Of a stretch of DNA of 64,000 nt, positions 1-9,602 are shown one piece after another. The notes under the pieces were generated by a model. That model was not told where the DNA came from. It did no database searches and worked only from the letters and a program-made list of their open reading frames with translations. The stretch is taken from assembly GCA_030446715.1 (NCBI GenBank), contig JAUJMU010000013.1:44633-108632 (forward strand), read 5' to 3'. The stretch is from Cytophagales bacterium. GTDB lineage: Bacteria; Bacteroidota; Bacteroidia; Cytophagales; 172606-1. The position numbers were made by a program, and so were the translations under genes. Within the stretch, counting starts at the first letter, position 1; every line of letters begins with the position of its first letter.

Positions 1-2
1 AA

Positions 3-44
3 ACCGTACTGGCCGACGGACGCATCGAGTCAGTAGTAAAGTGA
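3..44 (+). CDS. xseA: Exodeoxyribonuclease VII large subunit, 3' end only
   Basis: Only the last 13 codons and the TGA stop are inside the window; the frame reads TVLADGRIESVVK. The family usually ends in a short beta-rich tail with an 'LADGRI' type motif. The identification rests mainly on position: it lies 26 bases upstream of xseB on the same strand, the common order for the two subunits of exonuclease VII. The tail alone is too short to prove it. Confidence 0.6.
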   Translation, partial: TVLADGRIESVVK

Positions 45-70
45 GTTATTGAGTTATTGGCAAATAAAAT

Positions 71-274
71 ATGACAAGGAAAAAGGACGCATTTGTGCTG
101 GAAGAAGCAATTGAGCGGATCAAGGAAATCGGGCAGCGCCTGCAGGACGGCCAGGTTTCATTTGATCAGTCATTGCAACTGTTCGAAGAGGCGGATGGCC
201 TGATTAAACGCAGTCAGGAATACCTGCAGGCGGCGGAGCTACGGCTTCAGGTGCTGGGAGAAAAGGAAGAGTAA
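71..274 (+). CDS. xseB: Exodeoxyribonuclease VII small subunit
   Basis: This 67-residue protein is the usual length for XseB. It is almost wholly helical, with the family pattern of a short coiled coil (EAIERIKEIGQRLQDGQVSFDQSL, then LFEEADGLIKRSQEYLQAAE). XseB packs along the coiled coil of XseA to form the exonuclease that degrades single-stranded DNA into oligonucleotides in the cytoplasm. It follows the 3' end of the probable xseA by 26 bases, so the two are likely co-transcribed. The ATG at 71 is the only reasonable start. Confidence 0.92.
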   Translation: MTRKKDAFVLEEAIERIKEIGQRLQDGQVSFDQSLQLFEEADGLIKRSQEYLQAAELRLQVLGEKEE

Positions 275-320
275 CCAGCCGGGTACCGCACACCAGACAA
301 TAAAAATAAGCTCCTGCTCC

Positions 321-842
321 TCACCCCTGCCCGGCCACTGCCCGGCGCATCATCAGCCGGACCGGCAGGTACACCGCCCAGGCTGCAATCGCGGCCAGCG
401 CCCCTATAAACACCCACCCGTAGTTACCGATGCTGGCGTCCAGATCAGTATTGATTTTGAAAACTACAAACAAAGTCAGCGCCATAACGAGGTTGATCAG
501 GGCCATAAAGCCGTTCAGCCAGTTACGGAGCAGGTAATTGAGTTGGGTACGGAGTTCCGGCGTAGCCGCCCAGAAGTCGCGGTTGGGCACGGGCAGCAGG
601 CTGGCAGGCATGGCAGCCAGAAAACGGCCCAGAATGGAAATGGCAACATTGAAGAAAATCAGAAACAAGCCAGCAGTGTAGAAAAACTGGCTTCGGGTCA
701 GGTAATTGTCTGCCTGACCAAACTGGTTGAAATGAATGCCAATCTGTTCGGGAAGCATAAAGTACAGGTACAGCAGTAAACCAATAAACAGGAGCAGCGT
801 AATTACTTTAGCGGCGCGGAAGAGCAAATAGACAGGCTTCAT
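321..842 (-). CDS. DUF1648-type membrane protein
   Basis: The 173-residue protein has four predicted membrane segments (about residues 14-32, 53-72, 112-130 and 142-162). Between the first two is an LPEQIGIHFNQFGQADN stretch, which matches the DUF1648 signature found in SdpI-like membrane proteins. SdpI itself is an immunity and signalling protein in Bacillus, but most DUF1648 proteins have no known role. It is transcribed convergently with xseB and stands alone. Only the family assignment is supported. Confidence 0.75.
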   Translation of the reverse strand: MKPVYLLFRAAKVITLLLFIGLLLYLYFMLPEQIGIHFNQFGQADNYLTRSQFFYTAGLFLIFFNVAISILGRFLAAMPASLLPVPNRDFWAATPELRTQLNYLLRNWLNGFMALINLVMALTLFVVFKINTDLDASIGNYGWVFIGALAAIAAWAVYLPVRLMMRRAVAGQG

Positions 843-1094
843 AAGGATAAGGGGCCACTCGTCATGATCCGTTCAGGCCTGAGCGAATCCATCGGGAACA
901 ATCATGCGGAGCAATAGGTTGTAAAATGCAAATGTACGGAAACACAGGCAAGCACCCGGCACTTGGGCCACCCGCCCATTTACTTTCCGTTGATTTATTA
1001 CAGCAAAAAAGGAACGGTCTTTGCAACTGTCCGGACAGGTACTTTTCCGGAAGCGGAACCTGCCGATATTTGTCACAAAGAGAAAAATTCATTT

Positions 1095-1826
1095 ATGAAA
1101 AAAGCAACCCTTCTGGTCGTTATCTTCCTGATTGCCAGCTCCCATACATTTGCGCAGATCAGTCTCAAAAAGCTCAGGGAAAGAGCAGCTACCGTTGCAA
1201 GCGGCGCAACCCCACTTTCTGAGAGTGAAATTGACCGGGGGCTGCGGGAAGCCCGTACGGTTGGTTCGCGCAATGCTGCTGCGCACCTAAACAAGCAGGA
1301 TGGCTTCCTGCTGAACCCCAAAGTCCGGATTCCTTTTCCCGAAGATGCCCAGCGCGTAGCCACAAAATTGCGGGAAATGGGTTTTGGTAAGAAAGTAGAT
1401 GAGTTTGAACTGACGCTGAACCGCGCCGCCGAAGATGCAGCCAAAGAAGCAGCCCCGATCTTCCTGAACGCCATTACTTCCATGACCATCACCGATGCCA
1501 AAAACATCCTGACAGGGCCCGACAATGCGGCGACTACCTACCTGCAGGGCCGCACATCAGACCCGCTGGGGCAGGCTTTTTCGCCGCATATCAAAAAGGC
1601 GCTGGATGCTACTTCGGCAACCCGGCTGTGGGGCGAATTAACCACACTTTACAACCGGATTCCGCTGGTGAAAAAGGTAGAAACAAACCTGACCAAATAC
1701 ACCACTGACAAGGCGCTGAAGGGAATGTTCGTGGTCGTAGCCGAAGAAGAAATGAAAATACGCAAAGATCCGGCGGCCCGGGTCAGTGATATCCTCAAGC
1801 GGGTTTTTGGTGGCAGTGCATCGTAA
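1095..1826 (+). CDS. DUF4197 secreted protein
   Basis: The protein from the ATG at 1095 (243 residues) starts with a clear signal peptide (MKKATLLVVIFLIASSHTFA, cleavage before QIS). It continues as an alpha-helical domain typical of DUF4197, including the LREMGFGKKVDEFELTLNRA and DAKNILTGPDNAATTYLQ segments. The family is found in Bacteroidota and Proteobacteria and has no established function; an exported or periplasmic location is inferred from the signal. An in-frame start at 963 would add 44 residues with no signal-like character, so 1095 is preferred. A strong terminator follows. Confidence 0.85.
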   Translation: MKKATLLVVIFLIASSHTFAQISLKKLRERAATVASGATPLSESEIDRGLREARTVGSRNAAAHLNKQDGFLLNPKVRIPFPEDAQRVATKLREMGFGKKVDEFELTLNRAAEDAAKEAAPIFLNAITSMTITDAKNILTGPDNAATTYLQGRTSDPLGQAFSPHIKKALDATSATRLWGELTTLYNRIPLVKKVETNLTKYTTDKALKGMFVVVAEEEMKIRKDPAARVSDILKRVFGGSAS

Positions 1827-1879
1827 ATTGCAGATATAGATATAAGACAGGAGACTTCAGACTGAAGCTTAAGATTGAA

Positions 1880-1917
1880 CAAAAAAGGCGCTGGTATTGC
1901 CACCAGCGCTTTTTTGT
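1880..1917. terminator. Intrinsic terminator, possibly bidirectional
   Basis: A GGCGCTGG / CCAGCGC hairpin is flanked by A6 on the left and T6 on the right, 54 bases after the stop of the DUF4197 gene. The symmetry would let it act on either strand. Confidence 0.8.
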
Positions 1918-1975
1918 TTAAGGGTGCAGCTGAAAGAGGTCCGTGCGAAAGTAAGCGAAAAATATTAATACCAAC

Positions 1976-2079
1976 ACTTGCTCAAAACGCTTCCAGGTTG
2001 CCGTTTGTGAGACACAAACGGCAGTCCATACCCTACACGTGACCGTGGTCAGTGTCACACTGACCACTTTTGAGAAAGT
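1976..2079. mobile_element. MITE-like element with ACTTTCTCAAAA ends (copy 1)
   Basis: The 104-bp segment starts with ACTTGCTCAAAA and ends with TTTTGAGAAAGT, inverted repeats of 12 bp with one mismatch. Inside are two perfect 10-bp hairpins: GCCGTTTGTG/CACAAACGGC at 2000-2022 and GTGGTCAGTG/CACTGACCAC at 2045-2067. The right end plus five more bases (TTTTGAGAAAGTCCTGA) matches exactly, in reverse complement, the left end of another element at 35,835-35,851. It contains no gene, so it would need a transposase from elsewhere. Confidence 0.6.
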
Positions 2080-2190
2080 CCTGAATACAATATTTTGAAT
2101 TCCAGCATTGTGATCAAAAGTATTTAACCTTCGGCAGGTTGTCTTAAACATTTAAAATCTGAAATTCACCATCTAAACCTGCGCGGTTAC

Positions 2191-3848
2191 CTACAGGCCG
2201 GCTACTCTGTCTCCTGCGCGGTTGTACATTTCCCTGCCGCCGATATAAGTCTTCTTCACTTTTACGTTCCGCAGCCGGGCCGCCTCTGCTTTCATAATGT
2301 CGGCGTCCAGCATTACAAAATCAGCAAACTTCCCCCGCCCGATACTGCCTTTCTCCTGCTCCTCAAAATTGCTCCATGCGGCCCAGATCGTCATGCCCCG
2401 CAGGGCTTCTTCGCGGGAGAGGGCATTTTCGGGCTGAAAGCCACCGGCCGGGTATCCTTTTTCGTCCTGCCGGGCTACCGCCGAATGGAATCCGTACAGC
2501 GGGTTGATATCTTCCACCGGAAAATCGCTGCCCAAGGCCACCATCCCGTTTTGCCGAAGCAGATTCTTGTAGGCGTAAGCCGTTTTGACGCGTTCCGGTC
2601 CGAGGCGGTCGCCGGCCCAGTACATATCCGATGTGGCATGGGTAGGCTGCACGGATGGAATGATGCTGAACCGGCTGAACTTTGCCACATCCGGCGCGGA
2701 TACGACCTGGGCGTGTTCGATCCGCCAGCGCCGGTCATTTTTACCCTTCAGCAGCTGGCCGTAATAGTCCAGCAGGAGGCGGTTGGCGGAGTCACCGATG
2801 CAATGCGTATTCATCTGAAAGCCATGCTGATAGATGCCGGCCGCCAACTCTTTCAACGCTTCCGGTGAACTCAGCAGAAAACCCGTTTTTCCGGACTGGT
2901 CGTGGTAATCGTTCAGCAGGCACGCCCCCTCGACCCCAGGGCCCCGTCGGCATACACCTTGAAAGCCCGCACATTCAGCTGATCTGTTTTGTAGGGCCCG
3001 CTTTGGAAATAATATTCCCGCGTTTCGGGAGAGGGATTGAGCATAACGTACGTGCGGATGAACAGCTGACCGGCCCGGTACAGCGAATCCAGAATCGCTA
3101 CTTCGTTGCGGCTCAGGCCGGCATCATCAACGGTGGTGAGGCCGACGGCAAGGCAGTTCTGCTCGGCGGCTTTCAGGCCGGCAACGGTTTCTTCCCGGCT
3201 GGCTGCCGGCACGAAGCGCCGCACCAGCCCGATGGCATTGTCCACCAGAATACCCGTAAGGCGGCCGTTTTTCACCTCCACTACGCCACCCGAGACCTTG
3301 GACTTATTCGTCAGGCCGGCCAGCTGCAAAGCTTTGCCATTCGCCAGCGCCGCGTGGCCGTCTACCCGGGTGAGCAGCACCGGCGTATCGGGAAAAAGCT
3401 TGTCCAGCGTATCGCGGTCCGGAAACTGCTTTACCGGCCAGTCGTTCTGGTCCCAGCCCCGCCCGATGATCCACTCCGCCACCGGGTACTTCCGGCGGTG
3501 CGCAGACAGCCTTTCCACGGCTTCGGCAAAGGACTGCGTGCCAGTCAGGTCGGCCTGTTGCAGCCCGAGGCCGTACCGGAGAAAATGGCAATGGGCGTCA
3601 ATAAAGCCGGGGTAGATGGGCCTGCCTTCCGCATCAAGGATTTGAGTGGACCGGTAACTTTTCAGTATTTCGCTGCTGCTGCCAATTGCCAGAAACCTGC
3701 CATCTTTCACGGCAAAGGCTTCGGCAACGGTAAATGAACTATCCACCGTGTAAACCACCGCGTTGTGGACGATCAGGTCAGCTTGTTCTTTTTTGGCGCA
3801 GGAAAATAACAGGCAGCCGATCAGGCAGAGAAGGGAAGTTTTTCGCAT
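2191..3848 (-). CDS. Amidohydrolase (YtcJ-like), lipoprotein, frameshifted
   Basis: Read across one frameshift, this is a ~550-residue amidohydrolase of the Amidohydro_3/YtcJ type. It has a lipoprotein signal (MRKTSLLCLIGCLLFSC), a beta-sandwich start (ADLIVHNAVVYTVD), the metal-site segment PGFIDAHCHFLRYG, and further on HCIGDSANR and GSDFPVEDINP. These enzymes hydrolyse amide or related bonds; the substrate is unknown. The start at 3848 is chosen because it gives the lipobox. Near 2930 the frame is lost in a run of five G; six would restore GSRGACLLN. This looks like a homopolymer error rather than true decay. Confidence 0.8.
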
Positions 3849-3942
3849 GTGAAAATTACGCTTATTGAACCGGGTGGAAAAGAAAAGCCTGCTTCTGGTG
3901 AAGAAACAGGCCGTAAGGTACAATTCAGCCGGAAAAGTCCGG

Positions 3943-4449
3943 TCAGCTTTTCCGTTTTGTGCGTGAGGCCAGTGTCACAATCACGCCTGCCCCCGCAAGG
4001 CCGGCCAGCCAATACGCCCAGTACGGTTTGCTCCGGGCAGGGTTCTTGCCAAAAAGACTTACCGTTGCCTTGTACAGCAGTGGCCGGTTACCGGCAATCA
4101 TTCCGTACACACCGTCGCTGATCTGCCGGAAAAGCTCCCATTGCTGGTACAATTCCTCCGGGAAGCAGGTCTGTGGCTTGCCCACGCACAGGCTGTGGAA
4201 TACGGTTGCCGCCCCCGGATATACGCGGCCATCCGTTTCGATCAGCTGTACCGCCTTCCTGAACTGATCCCGGTCCATATCCGGAAACCGGGAGGCAGCA
4301 GTCTGGTACGGCTCGTAGTTCAGTTGGTCGCCGAAAAATTGCTCCCACCGCTGCACCCAGTACCTGCAAAATTCGCATTCACCATCCCACACCAGCAGGG
4401 GCTTATCTTCGGGTGGATGGGCGGTTTTCAATGTTTGGTTGGGTGCCAT
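3943..4449 (-). CDS. DCC-family thiol-disulfide oxidoreductase (DUF393)
   Basis: The 168-residue protein begins with LLVWDGECEFCRYWVQRWEQ, which contains the DxxCxxC motif that names the DCC (DUF393) family. The family is predicted to be thioredoxin-fold thiol-disulfide oxidoreductases. A C-terminal membrane segment (WAYWLAGLAGAGVIVTLAS) followed by a basic tail suggests it is anchored in the inner membrane. It lies 94 bases upstream of the amidohydrolase on the same strand. The substrate is not known. Confidence 0.82.
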   Translation of the reverse strand: MAPNQTLKTAHPPEDKPLLVWDGECEFCRYWVQRWEQFFGDQLNYEPYQTAASRFPDMDRDQFRKAVQLIETDGRVYPGAATVFHSLCVGKPQTCFPEELYQQWELFRQISDGVYGMIAGNRPLLYKATVSLFGKNPARSKPYWAYWLAGLAGAGVIVTLASRTKRKS

Positions 4450-4504
4450 AGAGTCAGGGTAAGGTAGCAGGAGGGCCTGAATATACGGCCTTTTATGCGA
4501 AGTT

Positions 4505-4541
4505 TGAAAAGAAAAGCGGTACCCGGAAAAGAGTACCGCTT
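4505..4541 (-). terminator. Intrinsic terminator after pmbA
   Basis: The AAGCGGTAC / GTACCGCTT stem (4514-4522 with 4533-4541) is followed on the minus strand by TTCTTTTC. It lies about 20 bases beyond the stop of the PmbA-type gene. Confidence 0.7.
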
Positions 4542-4563
4542 CCCATAGGACTGAATTCTCCTT

Positions 4564-5901
4564 TTATACTGCGTCGGAAAGGCTCGTAAAGGTAAAGTCG
4601 CGGATTTTCATCGGCGGGATCAGGTAATTGATGTTGGATTCAGTGCTGACCACGCGTTCCGGTTTGCCAAGCGCTTCAAGGTTGTTAAGCATGATGATCG
4701 GACTTTCATTGAACCGGAAATTCTTGACCGGATGCTTGATTTTACCGTTCTCGATGTAGAAAGTACCGTCGCGGGTAAGCCCGGTCAGGAGGAGCGTCTG
4801 CGGGTCTACGGACCGGATGTACCAAAGCTTGGTGACCAGAATGCCGCGCTGCGTGTTTTTGATCATGTCTTCCAGCGATGCCGTGCCACCGGCCATAATC
4901 ACGTTGTTGGGCTGGGGCACCGCCTTTACCCCTTTCTTCTGCGCCCAGTACCGCGAGAAAGTCAGGTTTTTGACCACGCCTTTCTCTACCCAGTTTATTT
5001 TCTCCTGTGCCCGGCCGTCGCCGGACCAGGGCGAAACCGGCAGGTCGGGATGGGTGGGGTCAGAATAAAGCGTAACCCGTTCGTCCATCATCTTCTCCCC
5101 CATCCGCGTCTTGCCGCCCGGCTTGCTCATAAAGGACCGGCCTTCATCGGCACTGCGGGCCTCCATATTGAAAAAAATATTTTCGAGCAGCACGGCGGCT
5201 GCCGTAGGCTCCAGAATCACGGTGTACTTGCCGGGCTCGATGGCTTTGGCCCCGGATGATCCGGCTGCCTTACCAATGGCCGTCCTGGTCGCTGAAGCCG
5301 TATCCAGCTTGCTGAAATCATTGAAGCCCTTTGCCACATAGCCGGAGCCGGTACCATCTTCCGTGCGCACGGTCAGGGAAAAATTTACGCTGGTACCCGG
5401 GTAAAAGGCAAACAATCCTTTGGAGTTCATCATGGCGGAGTAGCCTTTCTGATCCTGCAGGTAGCCGGCGGCGGTCAGTTTCTGGTCGCGGACCAGTTGC
5501 AGGCTTTTAGCCACGGCCTCAGCCCGGGCGGCCGGTGTGATGTTGGCCGTAGACTGAAAAAACCCGTTCGACTTCAGGTATTGCTGCGGCCCCAGTACGC
5601 CCACAAATTCGGGGTTTTCAGGAGCCAGCCGGGCCAGCTCCTCCGAACGGCGCACCACTTTTTCGAGGGAGGCATCGTCAAATTCGTCGATGGTGGCGGT
5701 GCCGGACTTCTTGCCGAAAGAAGACTGCACCACCAGGTTCTGGTTGATCAGGGAGCCGCTGGTGGATACGGCATTGCGGGCGTAGCGGATATTGCCCCGC
5801 TCCCCGCCCGAAAGATTCGCCTCGCATTCATCCGCTTTGGAGAATCTGAGCACCTTCTGCAGAAGGGCTTTTGCTTCGGCTTCAGACAATATGACTGACA
5901 T
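4564..5901 (-). CDS. pmbA: TldD/PmbA family protein (PmbA/TldE-like)
   Basis: The 445-residue protein fits the PmbA/TldE half of the TldD/TldE protease: the N-terminal SKADECEANLSGGERGNIRYA segment, a central EPGKYTVILEPTAAAVLLENIFFNM, and the C-terminal LLLTGLTRDGTFYIENGKI. As expected for this subunit, it lacks the HExxxH metal motif found in its partner. In E. coli the heterodimer cleaves modified peptides such as microcin B17 precursor and the antitoxin CcdA. It sits 102 bases downstream of tldD on the same strand, probably as one operon. Confidence 0.9.
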   Translation of the reverse strand: MSVILSEAEAKALLQKVLRFSKADECEANLSGGERGNIRYARNAVSTSGSLINQNLVVQSSFGKKSGTATIDEFDDASLEKVVRRSEELARLAPENPEFVGVLGPQQYLKSNGFFQSTANITPAARAEAVAKSLQLVRDQKLTAAGYLQDQKGYSAMMNSKGLFAFYPGTSVNFSLTVRTEDGTGSGYVAKGFNDFSKLDTASATRTAIGKAAGSSGAKAIEPGKYTVILEPTAAAVLLENIFFNMEARSADEGRSFMSKPGGKTRMGEKMMDERVTLYSDPTHPDLPVSPWSGDGRAQEKINWVEKGVVKNLTFSRYWAQKKGVKAVPQPNNVIMAGGTASLEDMIKNTQRGILVTKLWYIRSVDPQTLLLTGLTRDGTFYIENGKIKHPVKNFRFNESPIIMLNNLEALGKPERVVSTESNINYLIPPMKIRDFTFTSLSDAV

Positions 5902-6003
5902 TTTCGTTGTTCGTTGTGGGTTGATAGTTGTTCGAATTTGGTTACTGATTGTCCGTTGTCAGAATGTCATGTTCACGAACAACCAGCAACGAATAGCCAA
6001 TAA

Positions 6004-7647
6004 CTAAATTTTTCTGGCGGTGTTGATTACGTTTACGCCGTTGAAACGCGTGGTGGCGCTGCCGTGCGAAACGGCGCTTACCTGCTCGGGCTGCCCTTTG
6101 CCGTCGAAGAAGGTGCCGCCCAGCCGGAAGTCGCGTTCATCGCAAACTTTTACGCACGAATTCCAGAACTCCTGCGTATTTGACTGGTAGGCGACATCCT
6201 TCAGCATCCCGGCAATCTGCCCGTCCCTGATTTCGTAGAACAACTGCCCTCCGAACTGGAAATTATACCGCTGCTGATCAATGGAAAAAGAGCCCTCCCC
6301 TATTATATAAATACCTTTCCTGACATCTTTGATCAGTTCGGCCACCGAAAGCGGCTCCTTGCCCGGCGCCAGTGATACGTTGGGCATCCGCTGAAACTGC
6401 ACATTGCTCCAGCTGTCGGCGTAGCAGCAGCCGTGCGATTCAGCCGCCCCGATGATATGCGCCTGATCGCGGATGGCCTGGTAATTGACCAGCGTGCCTT
6501 CCTTCACCAGGTCCCAGCGTTTGGTTTTTACGCCTTCATCGTCCCAGCCTACCGCCCCCAGGGAGCCTTCCTGCAACTTGTCGGCAAACAGGTTTACCTG
6601 CGGACTGCCGTATTTGAAGTTTTTGCTCTGCCACTTATCGAGGGTAGCGAAGGAAGTACCGGCAAAGTTGGCCTCGTAGCCCAGCACCCGGTCCAGCTCC
6701 AGCGGGTGACCCACCGATTCGTGAATGGTCAGCGACAGGTGCGAAGGGTCCAGCACAAGGTCGTATTTCCCCGCTTCCACGGACCTGGCCGTCAGTTTTT
6801 CTTTGGCTTGTTTTGCCGCCGCAATGGCGTCTTCCATCATGTCGTACCCCTTGTTGTAACGGGTAGTGACGCCGGTCACTTTGTCTCTGGGATTGGCCTG
6901 CAGGTACTCGTAACCCATGCCCATGGGGGCACTCAGCGACTGCCGCGTTTCGAACTTACCGGTTTTCGGGTCTATGGCCGTGACTTGAAACAAGGGCCAG
7001 ATCCGGTGGATGTCCTGGTCAATGTAGGAGCCGTCGGTGGAAGCAAAGTACTTCTGCTCATTGACCAGAAACATGTAGGAGTTAACGTAGTTGGCCCCGT
7101 TTTTCAGGGCTTCCGCGTTCACGGAAAGCAGCAGGTCCACCTTTTCCTTGATTGGCACCTCAAAGGCATTTTTCTGAATGGGTGCTTTCCAGCTCACTTC
7201 GCCGAAGCCTTTCTGCGGCGCCAGCTTCACGGGTTCCTGCAGCAGCCGGGCATTTGCCCTGGCAATGGCTACGGCCCGTTCGGCGGCTTTAGCCGTTTCA
7301 GTTTCGCTTCTGGCGTCTACTACTGCCGCAAAGCCCCAGCAGCCATCGGCAATGACCCGTACCCCGGCCCCGTATGACTCGGTATTGACTATGCTCTCCA
7401 CTTTGTCCTCGCGGGTGATTACGTACTGATTCAGGTAGCGGCCGATGCGGATGTCGGCGTACGAGGCGCCCCGCGATTTGGCAGCGTTGAGGGCAGCATC
7501 GGCCAGCCTTTTGCTCAAAACGGTGTCCAGACTCCGGTCCATGAGGGCTTCGGCAGCCACGGGTCGCCCCGCAACGGGTATTCCGCCGGGTAACATAAAT
7601 GCACCGGCACTCAGGCCGGCCAGTTGAATAAAATCTCTGCGGTTCAA
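6004..7647 (-). CDS. tldD: TldD family metalloprotease with Tat-like signal
   Basis: The 547-residue protein carries the catalytic TIHESVGHPLELDR segment (HExxxH), which binds the zinc in TldD. It starts with MNRRDFIQLAGLSAGAFMLPGG, a twin-arginine type signal, so export of the folded protein is likely; the classic E. coli TldD is cytoplasmic. The C-terminal GGQLFYEIRDGQIAGMLKDVAYQ also fits the family. Together with the PmbA-like protein downstream it probably forms the two-subunit protease. Confidence 0.9.
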   Translation of the reverse strand: MNRRDFIQLAGLSAGAFMLPGGIPVAGRPVAAEALMDRSLDTVLSKRLADAALNAAKSRGASYADIRIGRYLNQYVITREDKVESIVNTESYGAGVRVIADGCWGFAAVVDARSETETAKAAERAVAIARANARLLQEPVKLAPQKGFGEVSWKAPIQKNAFEVPIKEKVDLLLSVNAEALKNGANYVNSYMFLVNEQKYFASTDGSYIDQDIHRIWPLFQVTAIDPKTGKFETRQSLSAPMGMGYEYLQANPRDKVTGVTTRYNKGYDMMEDAIAAAKQAKEKLTARSVEAGKYDLVLDPSHLSLTIHESVGHPLELDRVLGYEANFAGTSFATLDKWQSKNFKYGSPQVNLFADKLQEGSLGAVGWDDEGVKTKRWDLVKEGTLVNYQAIRDQAHIIGAAESHGCCYADSWSNVQFQRMPNVSLAPGKEPLSVAELIKDVRKGIYIIGEGSFSIDQQRYNFQFGGQLFYEIRDGQIAGMLKDVAYQSNTQEFWNSCVKVCDERDFRLGGTFFDGKGQPEQVSAVSHGSATTRFNGVNVINTARKI

Positions 7648-7866
7648 GGTTGACTCCTCCTTTTCGGGTTTGGTGGTAGATTAAGGATTGGCCCGTAAAT
7701 TACCGGAAAAAGCCTTTCGGCACTTCCCCCGTTTTGCAGTACTCCGGCCAACTTTCCAATATAGCAAAGGGGTCAGCCAGCTACAAGGAATCGGAAAATG
7801 TTTTAAATAGCTGGCGGGTATCGGGGTTATGAGGTTGCCTGCAAGGATGGATGGCCCCGGCAGAAA

Positions 7867-7894
7867 CGAAAAAGCCCTCCGGCGGGGAGGGCTT
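7867..7894 (-). terminator. Intrinsic terminator after the PAS gene
   Basis: AAGCCCTCC (7872-7880) pairs with GGAGGGCTT (7886-7894). On the minus strand the stem is followed by a T-rich stretch, about 35 bases after the stop of the PAS-domain gene. Confidence 0.75.
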
Positions 7895-7929
7895 CAGGCA
7901 TTGCGCCAGGGCAGGAAAGCAGGCTCTGT

Positions 7930-8343
7930 TTATTCAGGCATTACAAAAGTGATCTTGTGGGGCTTGCCGTTGATCTTCTCGGTGTATCCGGCATCTATCT
8001 GTATTTTGACCAGTTCACCGGTTTTGGTAACAATCTGCCAGTTTCTCAGGATTTCGTACTTGTCCTGAATGAATTTATCGTGAAGCTTTCTCAGTTCTTC
8101 TACATTGGCACCCGGCACTACAATGGAGAAATGCTTTCCGATCAGTTCATGCCGTTCGTACTTGTACACGCGGCAGTAGTTGTCGTTTACGGCCACAAAA
8201 AAGCCCCTGGCATCTGTGATGCAGATACACAGATCAGTTGTTTCAATAATGCTCCTGAATTCAAGAGGTTTCTCATCAATGGCTTTTTTCAGACGCTTGG
8301 TTTCGAATAAGTCAATTGTTTTACGGTTTTTTACTTCTGACAT
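7930..8343 (-). CDS. Single PAS-domain protein
   Basis: From the ATG at 8343 this is a 137-residue protein. Most of it is one PAS domain (FRSIIETTDLCICITDARGFFVAVNDNYCRVYKYERHELIGKHFSIVVP), including the N-D-N-Y-C-R-V-Y-K-Y helix and a final beta-hairpin (VKIQIDAGYTEKINGKPHKITFV). There is no kinase, DNA-binding or cyclase output domain, so it probably works by binding a partner or a small ligand. The frame stays open upstream to 8529, but that part is atypical; 8343 is the preferred start. Confidence 0.75.
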   Translation of the reverse strand: MSEVKNRKTIDLFETKRLKKAIDEKPLEFRSIIETTDLCICITDARGFFVAVNDNYCRVYKYERHELIGKHFSIVVPGANVEELRKLHDKFIQDKYEILRNWQIVTKTGELVKIQIDAGYTEKINGKPHKITFVMPE

Positions 8344-8863
8344 TAGGAAATATTGATTGAATTGAGGAATGGATGATTCTTGGAAGAAGATAAGCGCCCC
8401 GGATGGGTGCTTTCTCATATTATTTTTCTGAATGACCCTGCAAAGCTGGGCCAGAAAGGCCTGAACAAAAATCCGATTCCCGGCTAAACCTTGCATGTCC
8501 ATAAACCGGACGGATTTTAATTTGTTCAATAACCGGTGAGGGTTTTCCGGTTCAGTTGGCCTAGGTAAGGTTTTACACGAATTTTATTCCGGATAACGGA
8601 AAAAACCATTCAACCCAAGAGCATGAGCAGGGATCGAAAGGGAACTCCGGATCTCTGACGGCAGCGAAATGCCACAAAGCCGGTTTCCGGCCTCGGAACT
8701 TCTTTAAGTTAAAATTGTTTGGACCAGCGTCGCTCAGGAAAGAAAATCACCCGAAAAGTTGATAGAAAGGAAAATCAGCTTGTATAAAGGTAACCATGAG
8801 GCCGAAAGTGGAGCCGCATGGTAATACCCATTTTTGCAATTTTTATATGATCCCGGTATAAAA
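8344..8863. other. Intergenic, no gene recognised
   Basis: About 520 bases between the PAS gene and eda. I see no coding frame that resembles a protein, no strong hairpin and no repeat shared with the rest of the window. The promoter of the PAS gene should lie in the left part. Confidence 0.5.
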
Positions 8864-9508
8864 TCAATTGTTTCTGGTTGCTTCAATTCTTCGGATAAAC
8901 GCTTCGGCTCTGGCGGTGATTGCCGCAAAGTCTCCTGCCTCCAACGCTTTTTTGTCCAGCAGCGAACTACCTGCCCCCACGGCACAGGCACCAGCCCGCA
9001 GCCAGTCGCCGACATTATCTACCGTGACGCCGCCGGTCGGCATCAGGCGGAGCTGGGGCATGGGTGCCAGCACTGCTTTCAGGTAAGGGATTCCCAGCAC
9101 CTCCGCCGGAAAAACCTTTATTACGTCGGCTCCCTGCTCGAAGGCCGTCAGAATTTCGCCGGGACTGAAAGCACCCGAAAAAATGGGTGCATCGTAGCGG
9201 TGCGCCGTTTCGATGACTTCCTTCCGGGAAACCGGCGTTACGATAAATTTAGCCCCGGCAATCAGGGCAAGCCGGGCCGTTTCGGAGTCCAGCACCGAAC
9301 CAACGCCGATCAGCACATCCGGCTTCCCGGCCGCTATCCTTTCAATATGCCGCAGCACGCCCGGCGTACCCATGGTTATTTCAATGGCGTGGACGCCACC
9401 AGCCGTCAGCGCGTCTACCAGCGGCATGACCGACTTTTCATCATTCAGCCGCAGAATGGCGACCACGCCTTCCCGTAAGATCTGGTTCAGTACTTCGGGT
9501 CTGTTCAT
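8864..9508 (-). CDS. eda: 2-dehydro-3-deoxy-6-phosphogluconate (KDPG/KHG) aldolase
   Basis: This 214-residue protein has the usual length and motifs of Eda: GVVAILR, the AIEITMGTPG strand, GVGSVLD, AKFIVTPVSR, and VIKVFPAEVLG carrying the Schiff-base lysine. The PTGGVT phosphate-binding loop follows. It cleaves KDPG (or the related hydroxyketoglutarate) to pyruvate and an aldehyde. It is the last gene of a minus-strand run gntP-kdgK-eda, which together import a sugar acid, phosphorylate the keto-deoxy acid and split it. Confidence 0.93.
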   Translation of the reverse strand: MNRPEVLNQILREGVVAILRLNDEKSVMPLVDALTAGGVHAIEITMGTPGVLRHIERIAAGKPDVLIGVGSVLDSETARLALIAGAKFIVTPVSRKEVIETAHRYDAPIFSGAFSPGEILTAFEQGADVIKVFPAEVLGIPYLKAVLAPMPQLRLMPTGGVTVDNVGDWLRAGACAVGAGSSLLDKKALEAGDFAAITARAEAFIRRIEATRNN

Positions 9509-9602
9509 GCCGGGGATTGGTGTGTTGGTTATTAGTTACTGGTTGTTTAATATCTGATGTTTAATATTTGATATTTGCGGCCTGGTAGCTCACTCCTCAC
9601 CT

